64,000 nt of DNA from Psoroptes ovis. Lineage: Eukaryota > Arthropoda > Arachnida > Sarcoptiformes > Psoroptidae. Location of the stretch: the NCBI GenBank assembly GCA_002943765.1, contig PQWQ01000008.1, positions 124,001 through 188,000 on the forward strand, given 5' to 3'. The notes beneath the pieces were generated by a model that saw only the letters and a list, made by a program, of their open reading frames with translations, was not told the origin of the DNA and ran no database searches. Positions within the stretch are counted from its first letter, which is position 1; every line of letters begins with the position of its first letter. Shown in pieces: positions 54,203 to 64,000 of the stretch. A program made the translations under genes and the position numbers.

Positions 54203-57200
54203 TCAGATTAATTCTTCTTCATTTTCCGTTCGACGAGTCAAAAACCATGTTTTCATTGGTTCTACACGACCTTTCATCAGTACTGGGCCACGATATGTGA
54301 ATACAAAATCAGTATCATGATTTTTATTTTCCATAAAACAATTGTATGCATTTTCGGTTACGTTAATCATTCCAGGTTCCCCAGTCGTTTCGGTTCGACT
54401 TGTCAAATTGACTGTATTACCAAACAGGCAATAACGTGGCATACGTTTACCAATGACACCGGTGACCACTTCACCCGAATGAATGCCTATGGTCAGTTGC
54501 TATTTGAATTTAAGGTGGAAAATGGGAAATTAAATGAATTAATCAATGAATGACCATTGAAAATTAAGTGAAAATGAATTAATTAATCAAATCAAAGTAA
54601 TTACAATTCCATTCAAATCGGCATTTTTCACACGTTTCGAAAGGTCCATAATGTCCAATGCTAGACGTCCAATACAACGGGCATGTGATTCACATGGTTC
54701 CGGCAATCCACTGACGGCCATATATTTATCGCCAACTGTTTCGACCTTTCGAAAAAAATTTTTTTATGAGGTATTAACCTTGCTGAAATTCAAAAATACC
54801 TTGTAAACATTCGGATTTTTCTTCGGATCGGTCAACACATCGAATGTGGTGTACAGGTTATTCAAAAGCTTAACAATTTTCATTGCACCCTTTGAATCGG
54901 CATTTTTCGAACAATAATCATTGAAACCTACGATACCGCTGAACAGCAGGGTTACGCATTCATATTTTTTTGCCGGTACTGGCCGTTGATGTCGAAGTTC
55001 ATTGGCCACCGATGGTGGCAGCACTGAATACAGTAACCTATGAGTTATTTATGGCAAGATTGATTCGAAATTCAAAGGGTTTAGGTCAGGTTTTGATGAG
55101 GTATTTGAGTTAAAATTGATTTACCTGTCAGTTTTCTTTTTTTCATCTTCCAATTCACGATACGTCTGCTGCAATTTATCGGTCAAAATTTCCAAATTCT
55201 TGGTCAATTTATATTCAGCTTCAAATTGCTCGGAAAGCAAAATCAAATCTCTGGTTGCATCATGTAATGGTATATCGGAAAGGTATAGCCCTCGACGATT
55301 GAGATCATCTAAATTCAACACACTTGGTGAACACAGGAATAGAACCAAATCGGTTTCGGGTACATAAATCATTTGACCTTTGAGACGCATTCGAATCAAA
55401 TCCTTGTGACGATGTTGATGGTGGTGATCGTTGAAGCCATGATAATTGATATATTTGGTTCGCAACACAAACACAGTGTTAATATGTGACAAAATATTGT
55501 TGAAAGTAAATTCCATATGTGGCCGAATCATATCCATAACATCAATGATACGACATTCATTTTCAGTGAATGGTGGCAATTGGCGAGCCATCGATATACC
55601 TGCTTGCCTGATGATCATATTCTTATCGAAAACCAAATGGAATGGAAATGCTTTGCAAAAGGTCAAAGGTGATATTTTATTCTCAAATGACATGTATTGA
55701 TTTATGTCCATTTCATTTTGATTTGAATTATTTTGATCGTTAATACCTGATGGTGATTTATGATCAATTTCATGGCTCGCTTTCAGTGGATTCAATTGGT
55801 GATTTATGGTCAAATTATTTCCATTATTCGAGGTGTTTCGCAATGATTTCTTTTCAATTATTTCAAATTGTATATGATCACAATCATCACCTTTTTGTTT
55901 AATGATATTAACTTCAACATCTTGATTATGTAGTTTATTCGCTACTGCCTGCATTTGTAATAATTGAAAATAATATATTTGGTTGTCCGAAAAGTTTTTG
56001 CGTAAAAATCAATCGAAAACTCTTGGTGAAAATTGGCAAAAACTTTTCGGACAATCCATTAATAATTGAAAAAAGGGTTAAAAGTATTCGAAAGGGCTCC
56101 AAAGGGTTAAAAGTGTCCGAAAGGGTTAAAAAGGATTAAAAATGAATAAAAAAATAATTAAAAATAATTAAAACATTTTGTTTTCACGAGACTTTAGAAC
56201 CTTTAAATTCTGTGAATTCTGTGTGAAATATCCGAAATATTTCAGACCTTTCAAAGGCCCCAGAAGAAAAAATTTTAATTAAAATTTCTGTCAAATCGGG
56301 GCCCATTCACAGACAATATAATTCAATTTCCTTCCAAATATGTGTGTGTACACAGAGATACATCCAGACTTAAGGGTTATACATTTTCCATTTTTCTAAT
56401 TTTTTGATTAACAGGACCTTATAAGGTCCGACAAACATTATCCATTGATGATGATGGATATACATTACATTACACACATTACATTGTAATGTTTAATGTG
56501 TTAAATTACATCGAATTCAATCTTGAACCCTATTAACAATAACGACAACAACAACAACAACAATTGTTGTTGTTGTTGTTGATAATGATGATGATAATGA
56601 TCCATTATCGTAATTATTTTGACACATAGGCACCAAATATACTAACAGACACACGAACACGCAATCATTCGCTGTTGGTGGTGTAGTTGATTAAGTGAAT
56701 AATGGGTGGTGGCTGGCTGCAGGATAGTTGAGGGTGGTCTAGGCTGGCCGTTGGTGCATGGCCAGGACGGTCCAGGGTGGAAGGACGGTGCCTGGAAGTT
56801 GATGGCCCCGAAAATTGTTACGAAATTGTTTCTCTTAGGTTGTCCGCAAAATTTTTGCCGTTTTTATCGTAGAAAATCATTGGAAATCGGCAACAAAACT
56901 TTTCGGACAACCTATTATTATCCTTCTTTGATTCCTTTGATATGTTTATCAATAATGATAATGATAAACTGAATTAAAAAAAAACACGAAAATAGATGAT
57001 TCATATGAATGTACAGTATTTTTGATAATACAAAAATAATACAGTATGTGATTATCAATGTGTTTTAAGCCATAGGAAATAATCGAAGTGAAAAATGGAC
57101 ATTTGAGACATGGAAACTTTGAAATTCATTTTGACGTATTACTACGTTATTTTAGACATTGCTAAAAACTGCCAATTGACGTAGTAATACGTCCATTTTA

Positions 57201-60200
57201 CCATTGACTTTCGAACGTTGCCGGCGCTCGACAGACATACGTTTAAAAATTTTACCGGCATTCAATCGCAATCGATTTTCAGTAAAATCATTTATTACCA
57301 TTATCATCATCATCATCATCATCATTTATTGTTAATCGTTTTTGGTACATTTATTTTCATGTTGTTCGTGTATTGTGTATATCCATTTCTCTCTCCTCTT
57401 TTGCTCTTTTTTTTTCCCATTCAAAAAACGGCAAGAACTTACCGGACAACCTAATATTTCGAAGGCTTTTCAAAGTGAATTTGATCCAATCAACAAAAAC
57501 AAAAAATGTGAATCTTGGTCCACTAAAATAGACACTCTTAAAAATGATTGAATGGATGATCGAATGGGTGACAATGGCTCCAAATGACAATTATTGGCGA
57601 TTGCCATTAAATTGAATCATGAAAATATGAGGAGACAATCCATAGGTCAGTGATTCTCAACCGCTGTGCGGCGACACTTTTGTGTTTATCGAAATTTCAA
57701 AATTTTGCCGCCAAAATTGTTCAAACATAAATCTTAATCCTTCACTTGGTTTGGCGCCAAATTTTGAAATTTTTAAATTTTGAGCCGCAACAAAAACAAA
57801 GGTTGAGAATCACTGTCTTGGATTTTCTCTCTCTGTGTGCAGACACATTCATTATTACTGTGTATTGATCAATTATCGATCATTTTTCGAGTTTTTTTTT
57901 GCTGTTTTGTAAATGTTTTTTAACTGATAAAACTATAGTCCTTGAATGATGGTTTCCTAAAATATGAATGGTCCCTGAATGGTTCATTTATGTTCATGTT
58001 CGTTCAATTCATTAATTTGATTCATTTTTCTATGGTCAATCAATTCATATTGACCAAAATTGTACGATTGGCCAGAATTGGAATTTCGTCAATTCATTAG
58101 AGAATTATGGCCTTTGAAGGGAAATTTGGCCATGTAAAAAGTAAAAAGTATAGTCTCTTTGGGCCTTGTTATTTCAATGAGACATTCGAGACATTTGGAA
58201 TGATTTATGAGTGTATGTGTTTGTGAATACAAGTCTGTGCTTTTTGGCCTGAAAAGATTTGTTTCAAATGACCTGAGGGCTCTCTTTAAAGGTTAAGATT
58301 TTCAGAAATTGTGCCAACAAAAAGGCCAGGTTGTGATGCCTAGGTGCGCCGGTGTCATTCGGGATTTATCGTGAACTTTGGACATTTTAAATCCAAGAAT
58401 CAAGAAATTGACTTAGGAAGAGTCTGTGAATGACATTTTTCGTTGACATTCAAATGAATGGACCAATGAATTTCGAATGAAAAAACTTTCATTTTTTCAA
58501 ATCAATTTATGTCAAATGCAGGTAAATTCAAAAACTCGAACATAATTCAAAACAATTATAATTTCGGAATTCGAAAAAATTATATGAACAATCATTGAAT
58601 TCTAAGTGATTCAATGCATTTCAATGTATTTAGACTCTGAGTAATTCCAAGAGTAATTCCAAAAATGATTCAAAGTTGAATCATAAATAATAAATGAATG
58701 AATGAATTTTCATTTTCTTAATTATTCGCTTGAATAATTATAATCGAAAAATAAACGATTAATTCAAGACCCTGTAAGAACCCTGTAAAAACAAAAGCAA
58801 AAAAAAAAACGAAAAAAATACATAAATTTCAAATTAAAAAGTGTCAAACAAGAAATTATACGAAATGATTATCATTATTATTATATCAATTCATAAATAA
58901 TAAGCAGTACAATTATTGGATATTGAAAGAATATAATATAAGAAAATATTCTTCAAAAGAGAATATTCCATCGAATACATTTGTCAATGAGAATAAAGAA
59001 TCGCTTGAATTCTTTCTAGAATTTTTTCATTATAAGATATTTACAAAGGAATTTGCATTGAAATTTCATTTCACTGAAATTCTTTTTGGAAAATTTTCTG
59101 AGAATTCATAGAATTTCGGGAAATTTTCCGGGGAATTTTTCCCACGAATGTTGAAAAATCTAATTCAATTGAATTGAATTGAATTGAATTCAATTGAAAT
59201 TCTTAAATAATTAATGATAATTAATTATTTAATCATTGATTAATTAATGACAGTTTTGGGCGCATCATTTTCTTTGAGCAAAAGTGCTTCTTGAAAGATG
59301 AACATCTTCAAGATGCTTCTCGATGCAATAATTATCACTCATCAAAAGTGTTTTGGTGAAAACTTCGAGGTAATTTACCGCCAATTCACTGTCAATAAAT
59401 GCTATCAATTTGTACTGCTAATTGTCAATAAATAATTAATGTGACAAGTGACAAGTGGAATTTGTATTTTTGTCAATTTGACAAAGTGATAAACGAATAT
59501 CGAATGATCATCATCGTTGATCATCGATTGTCAATTGACAAATGTCTCCAATTTGTCAATTTGATCATCATTTGTCGCTGTCATTCTGCTGTCATTATCG
59601 ATATCATTATCGATATCATCGATATTTATTGATCAATCATCGATCATTGATCATTCATTGATCTGTTTTCAATCATCGAAGATTTTTCTGGGTCTTGGTA
59701 CTTCGAAAAATGCCAATAAATGTCACATATTTCAGCTGTCAATTCATAGTATTTGGCCCAAAGTATTTGGGCCAACGAAGAACCTGGTGGAAAATTTTCC
59801 AATCATTAATCAATCCATTGATTGATTGGTCGATACACGCATTGATATTAATCATGGATTGACAAGTGGTATCATTTTCGAATGTATTTCGACAATCATT
59901 TATCACTTGTCATTCGATTCTATCGATTCTCATATGTCAAATCATTGATCATTGATCAACAAATTTGTCATTCATTGACATTTGATAATCGTTTTTTTGA
60001 AAGGTGAAATATGATTTTTCCAAAATTGAAAAAATCGAAAAAATCGAAAAAATTCAATCCTTTTCACTCGAAAGGGTCGACGTTGGTCCGTTGAAAACTA
60101 TTGTACCCTGGTGCCTGCACGGCGCCTGTCGAATGCAAGGGGAAATTTTAAACAAAATCGATTCTCTATCGATATTCTGTCGATTTGGATCAATAATTTT

Positions 60201-63200
60201 TCGCTTCGTTTATACAAGAGGAAAAATCAATCAATCAATCGATTAATCGATCGATTGATTGATTCGATATTTGTTTTTTGGTCTTTTTTTTTTGTTTGCC
60301 AGACCAAATATGGTCAAAATTTTGATCAAATTTAATAATCGATTTAATCGATTATTAAATTTGATGATCGCATGAGAGTAGGACCACGAATACGTTTGAT
60401 CATCGAACAAATTGCACCGAAGTGAGAGCCAAAAGCAATTAAATTAATTGATTGATTATCGATTACATTGTTTGTGGATCGGGCGAAATACCAATCAGAA
60501 ACCAATCATTGGTTCAACATTTGAGTCCACAAATTTGATTCTACAGGGCTGATTCTACACATAATCAAGGAGTTTCAATCAATCAATCAATCAATCACTT
60601 GTGTGATTAATTGATCTGATTTTAGGGTTCTACCCCTTTTGGTTTTCAAATTTTTGAATCATTTATATTCTAGGTTGTCCGGAAAGTTCTGACCGATTTT
60701 CATTTGACAACTCTATCGAATTAAGCAGAATGAACTTTTCGGACAACCTTGAATATTTGGCAATTTGCTTAATTGATTAGTGATTGGTAATCAGGTACTT
60801 ACCTTAACAATTCCAATAACAATATGTTCTAAACCTTCACGTTCTGAATAATAATGCAAGATCAGCGAACCATCGATACGTTCCGAACAACGGAATGATG
60901 GTGCTTTCATACCAGGGTATATGGTGGCCAAATGATCATGTAATGCATCTAAATTTTGTAGAAAATCTTTGGTAGTTTCACCAAGCACCTGTAGAATGGT
61001 ATCATAACCAGAATCTTGACAGAAATCGAAAAATGACCGCCCAAACATTTCAAGAATTTCATTTGCCGGTATTTCTAATGTATGTGTGGGGGTACAAAGA
61101 ATTTTCAAATTTTCAAAATTTGAAATAATTCGAATTTCAATTGAATTGAATTGATTTAAATGAGTGAAACACGTACTGAGAACACGTTCAGCAGCCATTA
61201 CAATTTGATAGGTCATTTCATCATCATATACCAGCCGTACCAAGAATGATCCATCCATTTCTATATCGGCTTCTCGTCTGTTGAATTGAATAAAATAAGA
61301 TTTATTTGTTATTTGAGTTCTAATAATCAGCTGATAAACATTCAAATTCAATGATATTTCGGTGCATTCCGGTAATATTGCGTGTGCAGTTTAACAATTG
61401 CAATTTCAAGCTCAAATCAGTTCTGAGATGTTAATTAAAACAAATGATTAAGAAATGATGATTTGCGTGTGATTATATCATAATTCAGTGTATTCCATGG
61501 TGAAAATACATTGAAATCATTTCCAATATACTTTTTCATTCTTTGAATATTCGATTCTTTGGAGCAATTTGCCTTTTTCAAAATTCAAAATTTTCCCATT
61601 CATTTTCAATGAGAGGAAAATATTATAGGTTGTCCGAAAAGTTTTTGCCGATTATATCGTTGGAAAATCATTAGAAAATCGGCAAAAACTTTCCGGACAA
61701 CCTGATAAAAGTTGTCTTCACTGCATTGCATTATTTATGTTCATTGGTTTAATGGATGAAATTGTTCAATGAATTTCTCAAAGGTTTCTACCTCAAAATT
61801 AAACCAAAATCATTTCTACCTCAATGAAATAATGACGAGGGGCTGAATAATTGGAATTTTCCCTTTAAGAAATTCGATAATTCACAATTTTTGACGTTTC
61901 AAAGAAATTTTCCCGTAAATTTTCCCTCAGAGACATTTTGGACTCTAGTATTTCTCGTATTTCTTGGAAGTTTTCTTCGCCTCTGTCGGAAAGTTTGTCG
62001 GGAAAATTTTTCACAATTTTCGGAATTTTTCCCGAAAAGTTTTCCAGGGAAGTTTCTCATGAAAAAATTCCAGGAAAGTTTCCCGAAAAAAATTCTATCA
62101 ATAGTAACTGATCTGATCATTATCATTTCTCAGTATTATCATCGTGAATAGTCATATAATAGTAATTGACAAAATATCAATTTTCTATTATCTCAAAATG
62201 ACAAATACAAATAAAACTTTTAATACTTGGCAAATTTCCTAGGAATTTAATACTTAATATGATGAGAAACTTTATGAGAAATTATTATTATTGGATTGTC
62301 CCATAAATTTTTGCCGATTTTTCTATTCAAAAACACGGCAAGAACTTATGGGACAACCTATTATTATTATCAACATTTTTTTTTTTTGGTACCATTATTG
62401 ACACTTGTAATTATGTCATCATCATGATCATCATTGTTTAAATTTGATAAAGATATATTAAAGTTGAAGATATGGGATGGAAAGAAATTTAATTTTGTTT
62501 AATTATCTTCGAGGAGGAGGAGGAGGAGGGAGGGACAGAGCGAGCGAGGAGAGGAGGAGGAGGAAGAGGAAGAGTTGATATTAATTTCGATAGAATTCGA
62601 TAGAATTTTCGATATAATTTGATATTCTCGATGCTTTCGAAGGCTGAATGGGTGCGGCCGTTGTGTTGGTGGTGGTAAGGGTGGTTGCAGTGGTGGTGGT
62701 GGTGTTGAAGGCAAGAGGGGGTGTTATAGATGAAATTAATTCGAGAAATTTTCCGGGAATTTGCTAAGCTTGGAGAAAAGTTTACAAAAAAAAATTTGTA
62801 TTTACTTTATTTTTTCCCATATTTGTTCACCGAAATTTTGTATGACCAGTAATTCCAATGCATGATTTACGAATCCATACTATGCGACAGTGGTTGATGG
62901 TGGTGGTGGTGGTGACGCAACCAGATGATGAGTAGACGATGTGAGGAGGAGGAAGAAATTGAGGGTGATGGGGTAAGTGAGGCAGGGAGAAAGAGAGTGT
63001 AAACAGGAGAAGGAGGAGGAGGAAAAAAGGGTGTAAAGAGGAGGAGGAAAGAGAAAAGATTTTACAAAAAATTGACTGAGTTAATTGACTTTGAAATCAT
63101 TTGATTGTTTGTCCGTAATTTATCAAATGTCAAATGTGACATTTTGGATACAAAAATTCATTTGACATTTGATAAATTGAGATAAAAAACGAGGGGGAGG

Positions 63201-63314
63201 AGGAGGAGGAGGAGGAGTAATTTTGGAGAAAATTTCCGAAAAAAAAATTTTTCAAAAAATTTCTCAAATTTCAAGAAATTTTCTCAAATTTCAACTGAAT
63301 TCAAAACTTACCAT
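54203..63314 (-). CDS. GUCY1B: Soluble guanylate cyclase beta subunit
   Basis: Eight coding exons: 63314-63312 (ATG only), 62879-62806, 61277-61177, 61074-60803, 55948-55125, 55037-54800, 54745-54605, 54499-54203; 649 residues, all in frame. It tracks animal sGC beta-1 along its length. The heme-NO-binding domain (1-150) keeps H105 in LDALHDHLATIYPGM, at the human position, and the Y-x-S-x-R motif (Y134, S136, R138). Next come the PAS-like HNOBA region (ISPLTFCKAFPFHLVFDK, LKGQMIYVPETDLVLFLCSP), the coiled coil ending LEDEKKKTDRLLYSVLPP, and the cyclase domain (LLFSGIVGFN, ETVGDKYMAVSGLPEPC, GEVVTGVIGKRMPRYCLFGN). As in other beta subunits, it needs an alpha partner, not in this window, to make cGMP in response to nitric oxide. 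The fifth coding exon begins after a 4.85-kb intron. The family assignment is very secure. Confidence 0.95.
55978..56059. mobile_element. Mariner-type hairpin MITE, copy 25
   Basis: About 82 bp, left TA present, tips TTTGGTTGTCCGAAAAG and CTTTTCGGACAATCCAT. The interior is diverged. It stands 29 bp from the exon 5 acceptor of GUCY1B. Confidence 0.82.
56835..56915. mobile_element. Mariner-type hairpin MITE, copy 26
   Basis: 81-bp C-type copy (interior TTTTTATCGTAGAAAATCAT) with tips TTAGGTTGTCCGC and CGGACAACCTAT. TA flanks not preserved. Confidence 0.88.
57133..57193. repeat. Inverted repeat with 15-bp perfect arms
   Basis: GACGTATTACTACGT and its exact inverse ACGTAGTAATACGTC are separated by 31 bp. 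A related palindrome GACGTAATACTACGTC is at 44713-44728. Confidence 0.75.
57426..57454. mobile_element. Half mariner-type MITE, right arm only
   Basis: The right arm CGGCAAGAACTTACCGGACA, then ACCTAA, is followed by TA. No left arm is found within about 100 bp, so this is a broken or truncated copy. Confidence 0.8.
57648..57815. mobile_element. hAT-like non-autonomous element, copy 2
   Basis: 168 bp with termini CAGTGATTCTCAACC and GGTTGAGAATCACTG (15-bp perfect inverted arms), related to 17886-18025. The interior includes GCCGCCAAAATTG and TTTGGCGCCAAATTT words. Confidence 0.75.
60670..60751. mobile_element. Mariner-type hairpin MITE, copy 27
   Basis: 82-bp B-type copy in inverse orientation, tips CTAGGTTGTCCGG and CGGACAACCTTG, 52 bp downstream of the exon 4 donor within the GUCY1B intron. 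Confidence 0.87.
61625..61705. mobile_element. Mariner-type hairpin MITE, copy 28
   Basis: 81-bp C-type copy, interior GATTATATCGTTGGAAAATC, right end GGACAACCTGA followed by TA. Confidence 0.9.
62291..62361. mobile_element. Mariner-type hairpin MITE, copy 29
   Basis: 71-bp A-type copy with a shortened loop, TA on the left, tips TTGGATTGTCCCATAA and TTATGGGACAACCTAT. Confidence 0.88.
62510..62573. repeat. GGA-rich purine tract
   Basis: GAGGAGGAGGAGGAGG-type purine run on the plus strand. Similar tracts are at about 62941-63058 and 63190-63219, all within the first introns of GUCY1B. On the sense strand of that gene they are CT-rich. Confidence 0.8.
63117..63178. repeat. Inverted repeat with 20-bp perfect arms
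   Basis: AATTTATCAAATGTCAAATG and its exact inverse CATTTGACATTTGATAAATT are separated by 22 bp, in GUCY1B intron 1. No TA-type target duplication or similarity to the MITE families is seen. Confidence 0.8.
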
Positions 63315-64000
63315 TTTCGATTCGGTTGTCTCCCGGTAGTTTTTCTCGAAAAAAAAAACTTTTCAATTTGTCTTCGAAGATGACACTCGACTATTTTCAC
63401 TTAGTTTGTCACAAAAAAAACTCGTCGTTGTTTATTTGTCTATTTGTTTAACAGACCTTTGCTGTTGCTGGCTAATGTGTTTGCACATTTGTAGGTCAGA
63501 ATTTGGGAGAGGGAAAATAAACAAATAAAGTAAATCAAACAAAGGCGACAAATCAATGTAAGAAAATTACTCGGGAGAAAATGAGAAAATTTCTCGGGAA
63601 AACGAGAAAGTTTTCGGGAAAAAATAAATAAATAGACAAGAAATGAAATTAATCAAAGTCGAAATAATAAATGAATGGAATGAAATACCCTAGTCAATTC
63701 AATCTTTTGTTCGATTGTTCGAAATGATTTGATTGATTGACTATTTTTTGTTGTTAGTCCGAGAGAATTCTCGGCAATTTTCTGAGAATTTTTCGGGAAA
63801 TTTCCCAAAAATTTCCGGAAAATTTCCCAAAATTGATTGAGGACTAAGTCGTCGGTGGGTGTTGGTTGAAGAATTAATAAATTCGAATTGAAGTTTCTCT
63901 GAGAAATTTTAATTCAAAAATTGATGCCGATTTGGTGAAGAATTTGATTAGGGTAATGAATAGATCGAAATAGTTTCAAATGATAAAATGCCAGAGATGA
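63315..64000. promoter_or_regulatory. GUCY1B: GUCY1B 5' untranslated exon and upstream region
   Basis: The first exon supplies only the start ATG and the 5' UTR, so transcription must begin to the right of 63314. The upstream end of the exon cannot be fixed. The region has repeated TTTCTCGGGAAA words (63567-63840) and no clear TATA box. Confidence 0.45.

Larger units (their letters stand above)
55949..60802. other. Long GUCY1B intron filled with repeats
   Basis: 4.85-kb intron with GT donor at 60802 and AG acceptor before 55948. Contents: MITEs at 55978, 56835, 57426 (half) and 60670; a hAT-like element at 57648-57815; a 15-bp-arm inverted repeat at 57133-57193; CAT microsatellite near 57300-57326; TTTTCC/GGGAA words near 59100; and many TTGTCA/TGACAA words at 59430-59970. 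No nested gene seen. Confidence 0.7.
61278..62805. other. GUCY1B intron 2 (1.5 kb) with two MITEs
   Basis: Donor GTAAAT at 62805, acceptor CAACAG ending at 61278. It holds MITEs at 61625 and 62291, a run of CCGGGAAA/TTTCCCG words at 61900-62095 and a GGAGGA tract at 62510-62575 (pyrimidine-rich on the transcribed-sense strand). No coding sequence seen. Confidence 0.65.

Noticed and set aside
57426..57454. Possible full MITE around the half arm
   Set aside because: I looked for a matching left arm to the left and found none, so it is listed only as a half copy.
1..64000. tRNA, rRNA and CRISPR arrays
   Set aside because: I recognised no tRNA B-box with a matching A-box and cloverleaf, no rRNA sequence, and no regularly spaced identical repeats. 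A covariance-model scan would be needed to exclude diverged tRNAs.

Overview
This window is eukaryotic nuclear DNA from an arthropod, most likely a house dust mite-like astigmatid mite (Dermatophagoides or a close relative). It is strongly AT-rich. Introns carry GT..AG borders and are mostly 57-100 nt, lengthening where small transposons have inserted. Proteins are full of Asn, Gln and His runs. Two neighbouring secreted proteins resemble what I remember as the DFP2-like family of dust mites; that genus-level link is recollection, not a search. Exon models below were built by eye from GT/AG borders, frame continuity and family similarity; every model given keeps frame from start to stop.

Layout. 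1.7-2.9 kb: a Cys-rich secreted protein (-). 5.8-8.6 kb: an intronless 923-aa protein (-) whose C-terminal half is a PPP serine/threonine phosphatase fold with every catalytic signature replaced. 10.6-13.5 kb: an IGF2BP/Imp-type four-KH RNA-binding protein (-). 13.5-28.6 kb: a gene desert of AT-rich repeats, microsatellites and small hairpin transposons. 28.6-29.6 kb: a Dickkopf-like secreted protein (-). 31.6-34.4 kb: a divergent pair of paralogous secreted proteins. 34.7-42.6 kb: a compact cluster with a torsin-cofactor LAP1-like protein, ribonuclease kappa, a SAM-domain protein, BLOC1S5/Muted, a RAMAC-like cap-methyltransferase activator and an SLC22-type transporter. 45.4-47.7 kb: a seven-repeat LDLa protein (+), convergent with an F-box protein (47.9-50.0 kb, -). 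51.6-53.6 kb: an orphan single-pass membrane protein (-). 54.2-63.3 kb: the complete soluble guanylate cyclase beta subunit (GUCY1B, -), whose fifth intron is almost 5 kb.

The genes do not form one pathway; this is ordinary mixed gene order with several convergent and divergent pairs. The unusual features are the dead-phosphatase protein and a dense population of 80-83-bp mariner-type hairpin MITEs. I count 29 full copies and one half copy, all in introns or between genes, and built like the human MADE1 element. A second palindromic family (about 125 or 165 bp) and two hAT-like elements are also present.
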